A stretch of DNA of 64,000 nt from Actinomycetes bacterium (GCA_021785695.1 JAJYEQ010000001.1:1-64000), one strand, 5' to 3'. Positions 25,516 to 34,359 are shown, counted from the stretch's first letter. Notes: generated by a model not told the origin, from the letters alone. Made by a program: numbers and translations.

Positions 25516-25613
25516 GATCGACCGCCCGTAGTGAGGCGGACCGGGAGGAACGTCCTAGACACTGTCGACAACGCAACGGGCGAGGTCAGAGCGGTAACGT
25601 AAGAAGGGACGCC

Positions 25614-25625
25614 AGATAAGGGCCG
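25614..25625 (+). other. attR: right junction of the Tn554-like element
   Basis: AGATAA (25614-25619) is followed by GGGCCG (25620-25625), then host dgt sequence ACCGCATC. AGATAA is the reverse complement of the left arm TTATCT. A circle joint would read AGATAA-GGGCCG-TTATCT, that is, inverted arms around a six-base spacer, the usual form of a tyrosine-recombinase crossover site. The 98 bp between the dgt stop and this point hold no gene. Confidence 0.7.
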
Positions 25626-26086
25626 ACCGCATCGCCTACGTGTGCCACGACTTCGAAGACGCCGTCTCGGCCGGCGTCGTGCGCCCCGACCAGCTGCCCG
25701 GGACCGTGGCTGACGTCCTGGGCGCCCAGCGCGGCGCGCAGCTGGGCGCGCTCATCCGGGCGATGATCGCCACCACCGTCGCGACGGGCTGGATCGGCCT
25801 CGACGCGCGCCACGCCGCGGCGCTGGCGGCCTTCCGCCAGTTCAACTACGACCGCATCTACCTGCGACCGGCCTCGCGGACCCAGGCCGGCCGCGTCGTC
25901 GACATGCTGCGCGCGCTGGTCGAGCACTACGCGAGCCACCCCGAGCACCTCGAAGAGGGCGAGGGCGACCCCCTGGTGCGCGCGGTGACCTACGTCGCGG
26001 GCATGACCGACCGCTTCGCGTGCCGCCAGGCGATCGACCTGCTGGCCTGGCCCGAGTCGCGCCTGCCTACGGGGATCGACCGCTAG
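25622..26086 (+). pseudogene. dgt: Chromosomal dGTPase, 3' part
   Basis: The frame from the right junction reads ADRIAYVCHDFEDAVSAGVV and continues to a normal dGTPase C-terminus (VTYVAGMTDRFACRQAIDLL), ending at 26086. It supplies the downstream His-Asp pair missing from the 5' piece. A GTG at 25640 could start a 148-residue fragment, but no ribosome site is evident. Together with 19776-20406 it makes a full-length dgt. Confidence 0.88.
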
Positions 26087-26103
26087 TCCCGTAGACTCGT
26101 CGC

Positions 26104-26826
26104 GTGTCGCGCCGGGTCTACATCGCGCTCGTCGTCGCCCTGGGCGTCACCATCCTGGTCGCCGGCACGGCCCTGATCGTCGTGCTGCGCGACCGCGGGC
26201 GCCCCAGCCCGGCGGCTCTGCTGCGCCCCACCGGGATCCCGGCCGCGGTCACGACCCTGGAGGCCAACCTCATGGCCCTCTCCCCCGTGCCGACGCGGCC
26301 CGCCACCCCCTTCACCCTGGTCGACCAGAACGGCCGCACCGTGTCGCTCGCCCAGTTCCGCGGGCACCCCATCGTGCTCAACTTCATGGACCCGCACTGC
26401 ACCGACATCTGCCCGCTGGTCTCCCAGGAGCTGCGCGACGCCGCGGCCGACCTGCCGGCCCGCGCGCGCTCGACGGTGTTCCTGGCCATCGACGTCAACC
26501 CCTACGTGCGCACGCCGGCCGGGCTGGACACCTTCAGCCGCGCCCACGGGCTCACCCAGATCGCGACCTGGCACTTCCTGGCCGGGCCGCTCAGCACGCT
26601 GCGCGCCCTGTGGCACGCCTACGGCATCCAGGTCATTGCCCACGGGCCGACCGCCGACGTGGTCCACACGTCGCTGACCTACTTCATCGGCCCCCGGGGC
26701 CACCTGCGCTACGTGGCCGCACCCCAGGTCGACCACACGGCGGCTGGCGTGGCCTTCCTGCCCCCCAGCCAGCTGCAGGACTGGGGCGCGGGGATCGCCG
26801 CGGTCGCGGCATCCCTAGTGCGCTGA
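26104..26826 (+). CDS. SCO1/SenC/PrrC-family thioredoxin-fold protein
   Basis: A 240-residue protein with one N-terminal membrane segment (residues 6-28) and an extracytoplasmic SCO1-like domain. The copper/redox motif CxxxC is in MDPHCTDICPLVSQEL. A distal histidine candidate lies in the VVHTSLTYFIGPRGHLRY region. SCO proteins deliver copper to the CuA site of cytochrome c oxidase or act as thiol-disulfide reductases. A GTG start follows the dgt fragment by 17 bp. Confidence 0.8.
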   Translation: MSRRVYIALVVALGVTILVAGTALIVVLRDRGRPSPAALLRPTGIPAAVTTLEANLMALSPVPTRPATPFTLVDQNGRTVSLAQFRGHPIVLNFMDPHCTDICPLVSQELRDAAADLPARARSTVFLAIDVNPYVRTPAGLDTFSRAHGLTQIATWHFLAGPLSTLRALWHAYGIQVIAHGPTADVVHTSLTYFIGPRGHLRYVAAPQVDHTAAGVAFLPPSQLQDWGAGIAAVAASLVR

Positions 26827-26827
26827 G

Positions 26828-27658
26828 CTAGCGGCGCGCGGCGCGCGCCAGGTCGATGCCGGGCATCGGGCCCCCGCGCATCCACGCCAGGCGCTGCTCG
26901 GTCGTGCGCAAGGCGACGCGCTCGTGGGGCAGGATCCAGAAGCGCCCCGTGACCACGGCGTCGGCGACGGCACTGGCCACCTCGGCCGGATCGATGCCGG
27001 CGGCCACGGCCGCACGGGCCGCGGCCAGCGAGGCCTCGTCGACGGGCACGGCCGCGCGCAAGGCGGGCCCCATGGCGCGGTCCGACTCGGCGATCTGGGT
27101 GCGCACGAAGCCGGGGCACAGCACCGAGACGCCGACGCGCGAGCCGCGCGCCACCAGCTCGTGGGCGACCGACTCGGCCAGCCCGACCACCGCGAACTTG
27201 GAGGCGACGTAGGGACCCATCCCCGGCACGCCGCCCAGTCCCGCGAGGGACGCCGTCATCACCAGGTGCCCCTCGTCGCGCTCGAGCATCTCGGGCAGGA
27301 CCGCGTTCATCACGTTGACCACGCCCCCGACGTTGATCGACAGCACCCAGTCCCAGGCGACCCGGGGCGCGAAGAGCGCCGGGCCGCTGCCGACGCCCGC
27401 GTTGGCGAAGGCCAGGTGCAGCGGGCCCAGGTCGGCGCGCGCGCGGGTCCAGGCCGCCGTGACGTCGGCCTCGCTGGCCACGTCGCCGGGAATCGCGAGC
27501 GCGCTGTCGCCCAGCTCGGCCACCGCGGCGGCGAGGGCCGCCTCGTCTCGGTCCATCAGGGCGACCCGCATGCCCGCTTCCACCAGGCGCCGGGCGCTCG
27601 CCAGGCCGATGCCGCTGGCCCCGCCGGTGATGAGCGCGTTGCGCCCGGCCAGCTCCAC
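26828..27658 (-). CDS. Short-chain dehydrogenase/reductase
   Basis: A 276-residue classical SDR. The cofactor motif TGGASGIG is at residues 11-18, NAGVG near 90, and the catalytic Tyr and Lys are in GPYVASKFAVVG near 155, with Ser upstream in MTASLAG. It oxidises or reduces a hydroxyl or keto group with NAD(P). Substrate unknown. The stop is one base from the convergent SCO1-like gene's end, and the mrp gene lies three bases upstream on the same strand. Confidence 0.87.
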   Translation of the reverse strand: MELAGRNALITGGASGIGLASARRLVEAGMRVALMDRDEAALAAAVAELGDSALAIPGDVASEADVTAAWTRARADLGPLHLAFANAGVGSGPALFAPRVAWDWVLSINVGGVVNVMNAVLPEMLERDEGHLVMTASLAGLGGVPGMGPYVASKFAVVGLAESVAHELVARGSRVGVSVLCPGFVRTQIAESDRAMGPALRAAVPVDEASLAAARAAVAAGIDPAEVASAVADAVVTGRFWILPHERVALRTTEQRLAWMRGGPMPGIDLARAARR

Positions 27659-27661
27659 GGC

Positions 27662-28777
27662 CTAGACCAGCTTGAGCTCGCGGCGGTAGACGCGCGCGGG
27701 CCCCTGCTTCTCGATGGTCGCGGCCAAGGCGGCGAAGACCTGGGCCGACTCGCGGTCGGGCTCGAAGGCCACGACCGGGTCCCCGAGGTCCCCGCCCTGG
27801 CGCAGCACCGGGTCCAGGGGGATCTGGGCCAGGAGGGGCACGCCGAGCTCGCTGGCCAGCTGGGCGCCGCCGCCGGACCCGAACAGCTCGTAGCGCACGC
27901 CGTCGTCGCCGGTGAACCAGCTCATGTTCTCGATGACCCCGCGCACCGCGAGCTTCAGGGCCCGCGCGGCGTAGGCCGAGCGCTGGGCGACGCGCTGGGC
28001 GGCCGGCTGGGGCGTGGTCACGACGTACATCTCGATGCGCGGGATGACCTCGCTCACCGTGAGGGCGACGTCGCCGGTGCCCGGGGGCATGTCGATGAGC
28101 AGGTAGTCGGGCTCGTCCCACCAGGCCTCCGAGACCAGCTGCTCGATCGCCTTGTGGAGCATCGGCCCGCGCCAGATGACCGGCTGGGCGTCAGGGACGA
28201 AGTAGCCCATCGACACGCAGCGCACCCCGTGCACCAGAGTCGGGATCACCGTGTCGCCCAGGACGATGGGGTCGTGGTCCCCGCCGAGCATCTTGGGCAA
28301 CGAGAAGCCGTAGACGTCGGCGTCCAGGACCCCGACCTGGTGGCCGCGCTGGGCCAGGGCGATGGCCAGGTTCACCGTGATCGACGACTTGCCCACGCCC
28401 CCCTTTCCCGAGGAGATCCCGAGCACGCGGGTCTTGGCCAGCTTGTCGAGGAACGACGGGGTGGCGGCCTCGCCGTGCGCGTGGCCGTGGCCGGACTCCT
28501 GGCTCGCGGGCGCCGTCATGTGCCCGCGCAGGAAGTTGCGCAGCCCCAGGCGCTCGTCGTCGCTCATGGCCCGCACCTCGATGCGGGCACCCGGCGCGGT
28601 GTCGGCGATCTCCTCTTCCAGCCAGGCGCGGTTGGGCCACTCGAGCACCGGGAGCACCAGCTCGACCCGGGGGTGGGGACCGGACTCGTCGATGACGCCG
28701 AGAAAGCCCAGCTCGCTCAGCGAGCGCACCAGCTGGGGCTCGGCGATGGCGCCCAGGGCGCCGCGCAGGTCACTCAC
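27662..28777 (-). CDS. mrp: Mrp/NBP35-type P-loop ATPase, iron-sulfur carrier family
   Basis: A 371-residue protein. An N-terminal MIP18/DUF59 domain (about 1-95) is followed by a His-rich linker (GHGHAHGE) and the deviant Walker A GISSGKGGVGKSSITVNLA. Walker B-type sequences are LDADVYG and LLIDMPPGTGD. The usual C-terminal CxxC that holds a cluster in ApbC/Nbp35 is absent: GVIENMSWFTGDDGVRYELF has no cysteine. This is common in actinobacterial Mrp proteins. It is thought to carry or insert Fe-S clusters. It is divergent from the SufR-like regulator, 70 bp away. Confidence 0.87.
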   Translation of the reverse strand: MSDLRGALGAIAEPQLVRSLSELGFLGVIDESGPHPRVELVLPVLEWPNRAWLEEEIADTAPGARIEVRAMSDDERLGLRNFLRGHMTAPASQESGHGHAHGEAATPSFLDKLAKTRVLGISSGKGGVGKSSITVNLAIALAQRGHQVGVLDADVYGFSLPKMLGGDHDPIVLGDTVIPTLVHGVRCVSMGYFVPDAQPVIWRGPMLHKAIEQLVSEAWWDEPDYLLIDMPPGTGDVALTVSEVIPRIEMYVVTTPQPAAQRVAQRSAYAARALKLAVRGVIENMSWFTGDDGVRYELFGSGGGAQLASELGVPLLAQIPLDPVLRQGGDLGDPVVAFEPDRESAQVFAALAATIEKQGPARVYRRELKLV

Positions 28778-28847
28778 GAGTGGTCTCCTTCTCCCCCCGC
28801 GCCAGGTTACTGTCGCAGCACCACGGCGATCCTCGTAGACTCCCTGC

Positions 28848-29549
28848 GTGAGTCAGACAGACCTCGACGCTGGCCTGTTCGACGCGACGGTCTCGAGCCT
28901 CACCCACTCCTTCGGTGACCGCACGCGCCGGGCCGTCTACCTGTTCGTGCGCGAGAACCCGGGCGCGACCGCGTCGGCCCTGGCCGAGCACTGTGGCGTG
29001 CACCCCAACGTCGTGCGCCACCATCTCGAGCGCCTGGTGGAGGGCGGCTACGTGGTCGCCGAGCCCGTCCACCGCTCCACCGTCGGACGTCCGGCCAAGG
29101 GCTACCGCGCCCTGGAGACCGCCGGCACCATGGAGGCCCTGGTGCGCCGCGACGCGCTGCTCGTGGCCCTGCTCGAGCGCGCCCTCGGGCGCCTGGGCCC
29201 GGACCTGGCCGAGGCCATCGCCCACGAGGTCGGCGTCGAGTACGGGCGGGGCCTGTCGGGTGAGCTGACCTGGGACACCACGCGCCCCATCAAGGCGGCC
29301 CTCGCCTCCATCGCCGGCCTGCTCAGCGCCCACGGCTACGCCGCGCGCGCCGAGCACGACGGCGACGAGATCGTCGTGGTGGCCGAGACCTGCCCCTTCG
29401 GCGTGGCCGCGCAGAACCACCCGATGCTCTGCGCCGTGGACCGCGGGCTGCTGGCCGGCATGCTGGAGGGCGTCGGGCCCCACCGCAGCGCCGTGACGCT
29501 CACCTCGCGGGCCGAGGGCGCCGACGCCTGCCGCCACCGCCTCGGCTGA
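28848..29549 (+). CDS. SufR-like winged-helix regulator with C-terminal cysteines
   Basis: A 233-residue ArsR/DeoR-type regulator. The winged helix covers about residues 20-85 (SALAEHCGVHPNVVRHHLER, then a GRPAKGYR wing). The C-terminal domain contains CPFGVAAQNHPMLCAVD and a later ADACRHRLG, three cysteines spaced as in SufR and its mycobacterial relative Rv1460, which bind an iron-sulfur cluster and repress the suf operon. No suf operon is in the window. Divergence from mrp suggests that the cluster carrier is the target here. GTG start. Confidence 0.7.
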   Translation: MSQTDLDAGLFDATVSSLTHSFGDRTRRAVYLFVRENPGATASALAEHCGVHPNVVRHHLERLVEGGYVVAEPVHRSTVGRPAKGYRALETAGTMEALVRRDALLVALLERALGRLGPDLAEAIAHEVGVEYGRGLSGELTWDTTRPIKAALASIAGLLSAHGYAARAEHDGDEIVVVAETCPFGVAAQNHPMLCAVDRGLLAGMLEGVGPHRSAVTLTSRAEGADACRHRLG

Positions 29550-29575
29550 CCCGGGCCGCGCTCAGCGCCCGCGCC

Positions 29576-32023
29576 TCAGGAGACCGCTGAGCGCACGGGC
29601 ACGGCGAAGTGCCGCCGCTCGGCCACCGCACCGGCGCGCAGGCTGATCCACCCCGACAGCGTCCCCGTGACCGACCGGGGCACGCGCCACGTGCACGCCA
29701 GCGCCCCGCTGGCCCCCCGCGTCCGCGCCAGCAGGGCCAGGTGCCGGCCCCGCAGCGTGGCCGCGCACGCGCCCACCAGTCCCGAGACCCCCGCCGGGCG
29801 CGGCACCAGGGTCACGCGCAGCACGCCGCCCGAGACCAGCGGGCCCCCGGCCCGGCCTCGGTCGAGGGCCCGCACCTGGAGGGCGGCGCCCGTGAGGGTC
29901 GGCGCGCGCGGAGGCGGAGGCGGAGGCGGCGGCGCCAGCGCCTGCTCGATCGCGCTCAGCGGCGCGCGCACCACTCCCTGGCCGTAGGTGGCCAGGTAGA
30001 GGTAGCCCCCGGCATCGACGGCCTGGTGGACGAAGCTTGCGCGCAGGTCGCCGGAGATGTCGACCCAGGCCGACTGCCCCGACACCTGCGCGTAGACCCC
30101 CACGGTGGTCGAGGCCACCAGCAGGTGCGGGGTGACCGATGTGATAGCCGCCAGGGACTCGACGCCCGGCCAGAGCTCGGAGGCCACGGCGGTGGCCAGC
30201 GCGGGCAGGCCCGTGGCGTCGGGCGAGAACGTGCGGCCCCCGTCGTGGCTGACCAGGACGCCGGCGTTCGTCCCCACGTAGAGCGCCCCGTCGAGGAACG
30301 CGACGCTCGAGGGGAACGAGCCGACGTCCACCGTCAGCCACGTGGCCCCCCCGTCGAAGGTCACGTGGAGGGCGCCCGCGCTCGGGTACGCGCCGGCGTC
30401 GTGCGTGCCCACGATCACGTGCGCCGCGTCCGCGGGATCGATCGCCACCACGTCCGCCCCGGTCAGTGGCCAGCCGGTCGGCGCCCACGTGGCGCCCGTG
30501 TCGTGGGTGGCCACGACGCCGGCGTCCGTGGCCACCAGGACGGTGCTGGGGTCCGACGGGTCGATCGCCACGGTCTGGTCGCCCGGCGAGAACTGGTTGA
30601 CCGCGGGCACCGCGACCCACGTGTGGCCGCCGTCGCTGGACCAGGTGAGGCCGTCGGCGGTGCCCATGCCAAAGACGTCCTGGGGTGCCGAGGGGTTGAT
30701 CACGATGTCGCCGTTCTCGCCGCCCGCGGCGGTCAGTATCTGCCAGGTGGCCCCGCCGTCGAAGCTCGCGATGACCGAGAAGTCCTGCTCGCGCGCCAGG
30801 ATCGTCGAGCCGCTGACCGCCACCGAGTAGGTCAGCCCCGTCGTGAGGTTCCCGTTGAGGCTGGCCCACGTGCGCCCCTGGTCGCTCACGGTGTAGAGCC
30901 CCTGGTCGGTGACGGCCAGCAGGGTCCCCGCGGCGGCGGGATCGGGAACCAGTCCCCAGATGTCGAGGCCGGCCGGCTGCGCGCTGAAGCTCTGGCCCCC
31001 GTCGGTGGACACATTGAGGACTTCGTCGCCCCCGATGTAGACGTCCGCGGGGTTCTGGGGATCCAGGGCGATCGTGCGCGCCCAGAAGTTCGCGATGATC
31101 GGGTTGGTCGGAACCACCAGGGGCGTCCAGGTGACCCCGCCGTCACTGGTGCGAAAGGCCTGGCTGGTCCCGGCGGCCGCGGCGAAGGCCACCGACGCGT
31201 CCGCCGGGTCAATCGCCAGGGCCGACCAGCCGATGGGCGGCGTGGTCGGGTGGGCCACGACGTGGAACGCGCTGCCCGACCCGACGAGCACGCTCCCGTC
31301 GAACTGACCGACCATCACCTCGCCGGCGCCGGCCGCCAGGGCCGTCACCTGGGACGTGCCCGCCACCGGCGCCCAGGTGGCCCCGCCATCGCGCGAGACG
31401 GACAGGCCCGCGTCGCCTCCCGCGTAGAGGGTCGGGCCCAAGGCCGCGATCGCCCGCTCGGCCCCGGGGAGCACCCGGGTCCACGAGGACCCCGAGGTGG
31501 TGGACCGGAACAGCCCGTCGGTGGTCGCGCACAGCAGCGTCGCGGGCTGGGTCGGGTCGACCCAGACGCTGGCCACCGACGTCGAGGTCAGGCCCTGGTC
31601 GATAGGCGTCCAGGTGGCCCCGCCATCGGTGCTCCGGAAGAGCCCGCCGCCACTCGGGCCGCCGCCCCACCACATGCCCCCGCCGGCGCCCGCGTACAGG
31701 ATCGACGGGTTGGCCGGGTCCACGGCCGCCGTCGTCACCTCCCCGGCGCTCAGGAGTCCCATCGTCGGCGGCGTCGTGTCGATGCCCGAGGGCAGGAAGC
31801 TGATGAACAGGTCGGGAACGGCCCGGGGGCCCATCTCCTGCCACGAGACGGTGCTCGCGGCGTGGGGACGCGGCGTGGGGACGCGGCGACCCGCACCCAC
31901 CGGCGGCGGGGCCACGGCCGCGCCGGCCAGCGCGCTGAGGACGGCGATCACGATCCCGGTGGCGCGACGCCGGCGCCCGCCGGGGCCGCGCCCCGACTCG
32001 CGACGCGAGGGCTGGCCCACCAC
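29576..32023 (-). CDS. Secreted BNR/sialidase-like repeat (beta-propeller) protein
   Basis: About 815 residues. A twin-arginine-rich N-terminus and a hydrophobic stretch (TGIVIAVLSALAGAAVA) give a signal peptide. Then come at least ten BNR-type Asp-box motifs (FRSTDGGATW, SVSRDGGATW, RTSDGGVTW, SFDGGATW, THDTGATW, SHDGGRTF and others) spaced about 45-60 residues apart, as in Ycf48/sortilin-like multi-bladed propellers. A proline run near residue 690 leads to a C-terminal domain of about 100 residues with one cysteine pair. No catalytic residues of sialidases are evident. The start is a GTG at 32023; a TTG at 32047 is possible. Confidence 0.75.
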   Translation of the reverse strand: MVGQPSRRESGRGPGGRRRRATGIVIAVLSALAGAAVAPPPVGAGRRVPTPRPHAASTVSWQEMGPRAVPDLFISFLPSGIDTTPPTMGLLSAGEVTTAAVDPANPSILYAGAGGGMWWGGGPSGGGLFRSTDGGATWTPIDQGLTSTSVASVWVDPTQPATLLCATTDGLFRSTTSGSSWTRVLPGAERAIAALGPTLYAGGDAGLSVSRDGGATWAPVAGTSQVTALAAGAGEVMVGQFDGSVLVGSGSAFHVVAHPTTPPIGWSALAIDPADASVAFAAAAGTSQAFRTSDGGVTWTPLVVPTNPIIANFWARTIALDPQNPADVYIGGDEVLNVSTDGGQSFSAQPAGLDIWGLVPDPAAAGTLLAVTDQGLYTVSDQGRTWASLNGNLTTGLTYSVAVSGSTILAREQDFSVIASFDGGATWQILTAAGGENGDIVINPSAPQDVFGMGTADGLTWSSDGGHTWVAVPAVNQFSPGDQTVAIDPSDPSTVLVATDAGVVATHDTGATWAPTGWPLTGADVVAIDPADAAHVIVGTHDAGAYPSAGALHVTFDGGATWLTVDVGSFPSSVAFLDGALYVGTNAGVLVSHDGGRTFSPDATGLPALATAVASELWPGVESLAAITSVTPHLLVASTTVGVYAQVSGQSAWVDISGDLRASFVHQAVDAGGYLYLATYGQGVVRAPLSAIEQALAPPPPPPPPRAPTLTGAALQVRALDRGRAGGPLVSGGVLRVTLVPRPAGVSGLVGACAATLRGRHLALLARTRGASGALACTWRVPRSVTGTLSGWISLRAGAVAERRHFAVPVRSAVS

Positions 32024-32112
32024 GCCGGACGCTAGTGGGCTCGTCAACCCCGGGCAAGGGGCGCGGCCGGGGGCCCGCTGGTCTCGGGCGGCGCGCGGGT
32101 CGAGATCTCACC

Positions 32113-32700
32113 TCACGGCGGTGGTGGGACCCCCGGATCGCGCGGGGCCGCGGCGCGCCGCCGGCCCCACGGGATGGCCGGAAGCACGACCACCCCGGCC
32201 AGCAGGAGGACCTGCAGCGCGATCCACCAGGGCTGACCCCAGACGTTGGCCAGGACTCCCCGGACCTGGGACTCGATGACGATCGTCGTGGTGACGTAGA
32301 GCGAGTAGGTGATCAGGCGGCCCGCCAGGAAGCCGGCGCACAGGGGGACCAGGGAGAGGTCCAGCAGGCCGGCCGCGCTGAAGAGTTGCGCCGAGGGCAG
32401 CGGCGAGATGACGAAGAGGGTCACGAAGCCGGCCACCACGCCGCGGCGCCGCGTAAGCCGCTCGGCCAGGGTGGCCAGGTTGGCCCGGGACCGCTGCGGG
32501 AACCAGCCCCGCAGGCGGCGCGTGGCCGAGGCCAGGACGTAGCGCCCGAGGGTCGCCGACAGCGCGCCGAGCCCGATCAGGGCGACCGGGTCCAGGTGCC
32601 AGCGCAGGCGGGCGTAGACCAGGACGGCCCAGGTCGGCGGACCGAAGGCCGGCAGCAGGTTGACGCCCACGACGATGCCGACCAGCACCAGGTAGCGCAC
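32113..32700 (-). CDS. DedA/VTT-like integral membrane protein
   Basis: A 195-residue protein with about five hydrophobic segments. VNLLPAFGPPTWAVLVYARL, the Arg-rich loop (RRLRGWFPQRSR) and the FVISPLPSAQLFSAAGLL segment recall VTT/DedA-like proteins, although the usual GR-x-x-P-x-x-R is not exact. The start is a GTG at 32700, 38 bp after the TPR gene stop. It is the last gene of the long minus-strand ccm run, and its role there is unknown. Confidence 0.6.
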   Translation of the reverse strand: MRYLVLVGIVVGVNLLPAFGPPTWAVLVYARLRWHLDPVALIGLGALSATLGRYVLASATRRLRGWFPQRSRANLATLAERLTRRRGVVAGFVTLFVISPLPSAQLFSAAGLLDLSLVPLCAGFLAGRLITYSLYVTTTIVIESQVRGVLANVWGQPWWIALQVLLLAGVVVLPAIPWGRRRAAAPRDPGVPPPP

Positions 32701-32738
32701 GACCTCAGTAGAGCACGTGACCGCCGGGGCGGCTGGCG

Positions 32739-33449
32739 CTAGCGGGCCAGCCCGAGGGCCCGCAGGTACGGCGCGGCGACCGCCCGCTGGGCGCGCGAGG
32801 GGTGCAGGGCCTCGAACAGCCGCAGCTGGATCCGGGCCGGGCCCGCGTTGCCCGGCGTCGAGGCCGCCGCGATGCCGAGGTAGAGGTGGGGCGCCGGGTC
32901 GCGCGGGGCCAGCGCGATGGCCCGGCGCAGGGAGGCCAGCCCCGCCGCGACCGCCGCGGGGTCCCGGGCGGCGCTGCCCGCGGAGAAGTCGAGCCACCCG
33001 GTCTGGGTCAGGGCGACCACGTTGCGCGGGGCGATGGCCAGGACCTGGGCGTAGGCGTCGAGGGCCGTCACCTCGTGGCCGGCGGCGGCGTCGGCCTGGG
33101 CGGCCCCCAGGAGCTGCGCCACGCGCTGGGCGGGCGAGAGGCTGAGCCCCCCGGTGATCGAGCTGCCCGGCTGGCGCGGCCCGAGCGCGCCCATCAGGGT
33201 CACGACGACGGCTGCGGCCAGGGCGGCCCCGGCCACCAGGAGCCACGCCCGCCGGTGCCGGCGCGCCGCGCGCGGCGCCACCACGGTCGGCGCGGCGACG
33301 GCGGCGCGCAGGGCGGCCAGGGCGGCCCCCTCGCGCGCCTCGATGCGGGCCAGGGCCGCGTCATCGAGCTCACCGGCCGCGTGCTCGCGGCGGGCGTCGA
33401 CCAGTGACGCCTCGCGCAGGGCGATCTCGTCGGCGCCCGAGCCGCTCAT
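32739..33449 (-). CDS. TPR protein of cytochrome c maturation (CcmI/CycH-like)
   Basis: A 236-residue protein: an N-terminal soluble helix pair (REASLVDARREHAAGELDDA), a single membrane segment at about 68-90, then tetratricopeptide-like helices (EVTALDAYAQVLAIAPRNVV, then a LRRAIALAPRDPAPHLYLGI repeat). This is the layout of CcmI/CycH, which presents apocytochrome c to the haem lyase. It is shorter than proteobacterial CcmI. The ATG at 33449 overlaps the CcmH stop as ATGA. Confidence 0.75.
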   Translation of the reverse strand: MSGSGADEIALREASLVDARREHAAGELDDAALARIEAREGAALAALRAAVAAPTVVAPRAARRHRRAWLLVAGAALAAAVVVTLMGALGPRQPGSSITGGLSLSPAQRVAQLLGAAQADAAAGHEVTALDAYAQVLAIAPRNVVALTQTGWLDFSAGSAARDPAAVAAGLASLRRAIALAPRDPAPHLYLGIAAASTPGNAGPARIQLRLFEALHPSRAQRAVAAPYLRALGLAR

Positions 33450-33832
33450 CGTCGCCTCGTCCAGCGCACCACGCCCAGGGCCAGGGCCCCCAGGGCCAGG
33501 GCCAGAGGCCCGGCCCACAGCAGCGTTCCCAGGCCCGAGGTCGGCGGGCTGAGCAGGATCGCGGGTCCGTACGCGGTCTCTAAGGCCGTCAGGATCGCCG
33601 TGTCGCTCGCGCCGCGCGCCACCGCGGCCGCGATCTGGTGGCGCACCGCGAGGGCGGTGGGCGCGTTCGACTGGGCGACCGACAGGTCCTCGCAGCTGGG
33701 GCAGCGCACCAGGGACTCCAGGTGCGCGATGCGGGCGCTGCGGCTCGGGGTCGATGGGCTCAGCACCAGGGTCGCGACGACCAGGGCCACCAGGGCCAGC
33801 GCGAACAGCCCGGGCGAGCGCAGCGCTTTCAC
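33446..33832 (-). CDS. ccmH: Cytochrome c maturation thiol-disulfide protein CcmH
   Basis: A 128-residue protein with an N-terminal signal anchor, the CcmH motif LESLVRCPSCEDLSVAQSNA (RCPxC) near residue 44 and a C-terminal membrane helix. CcmH keeps the CxxCH motif of apocytochrome c reduced for haem attachment. It overlaps both neighbours by four bases. A GTG start at 33832 was chosen by that overlap. Confidence 0.87.
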   Translation of the reverse strand: MKALRSPGLFALALVALVVATLVLSPSTPSRSARIAHLESLVRCPSCEDLSVAQSNAPTALAVRHQIAAAVARGASDTAILTALETAYGPAILLSPPTSGLGTLLWAGPLALALGALALGVVRWTRRR

Positions 33833-34359
33833 GCGCGCACCCGGGCCACGGCCGCGCGCAGCTGGGCGGCCGACACCGGGCCCAGCAGCTCGGCCGCGAC
33901 CGTCCCGCGCGGGCCGATGACGTAGGTGGTGGGCGGCGAGGTCACGCCGTAGCGCGAGGCGATCTGGCCGCCGGGGTCGATGACCGACGGGTACAGCGAG
34001 CCGTAGTGGCGGCTGAAGGCGCGCGCGGCCCCCACGGTGTCGTCGAAGACCACGCCGACGACGCGCACCCCGCGGTGCCGCATGGCCCAGGCGAAGGTCG
34101 ACAGCGCGGGCGCCTCGCGCACGCAGGGCCCGCACCACGAGGCCCAGAAGCTGACGACCACCACCTGGCCGCGCAGGTGGGCCAGGTCGAAGCGGCCGCC
34201 CCCGAGCTCCGGGCCCACCAGGGCCGGGGCCGCGCGCCCGAGCAGCGGGCTCGGGGCGCTGGTCGCGTCGTTGACCGGGTGGCGCGTGGCCAGCAGCACC
34301 GAGAGCCCGACCACCAAGGCCAGGGCCCCCAGGGCGGCTCCGCGCACCGCGCGCCTCAC
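33829..34359 (-). CDS. ccmG: TlpA/ResA/CcmG-like membrane-anchored thioredoxin
   Basis: A 176-residue protein with an N-terminal membrane anchor and a thioredoxin domain. The active site WCGPC lies in VVVSFWASWCGPCVREAP near residue 75, and the cis-proline is in GVTSPPTTYVIGPRG. In Ccm systems it reduces CcmH or apocytochrome c outside the membrane. A GTG start at 34359 overlaps the CcmF stop (GTGA). Confidence 0.85.
   Translation of the reverse strand: MRRAVRGAALGALALVVGLSVLLATRHPVNDATSAPSPLLGRAAPALVGPELGGGRFDLAHLRGQVVVVSFWASWCGPCVREAPALSTFAWAMRHRGVRVVGVVFDDTVGAARAFSRHYGSLYPSVIDPGGQIASRYGVTSPPTTYVIGPRGTVAAELLGPVSAAQLRAAVARVRA

Larger units (their letters stand above)
20401..25625 (+). mobile_element. 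Tn554-like site-specific transposon inserted in dgt and carrying its own dgt
   Basis: A 5,219-bp unit (one core counted) with four overlapping plus-strand genes: tnpA (tyrosine recombinase), tnpB (larger tyrosine recombinase), tnpC (small HTH/coiled-coil protein) and a complete dGTPase. The A-B-C order and sizes match Tn554, which integrates at a fixed site in radC through a six-base core. Here the site is in dgt. Base composition is visibly lower in GC than the flanks, indicating transfer. Ends carry short inverted arms (TTATCT / AGATAA) next to GGGCCG. No resistance or other accessory gene is present; the only passenger is the target-gene homologue. Confidence 0.85.

Noticed and set aside
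29609..32035. An 808-codon plus-strand frame opposite the BNR-repeat protein
   Set aside because: No domain and low-complexity composition; the minus-strand protein has a signal peptide and regular Asp-box repeats.
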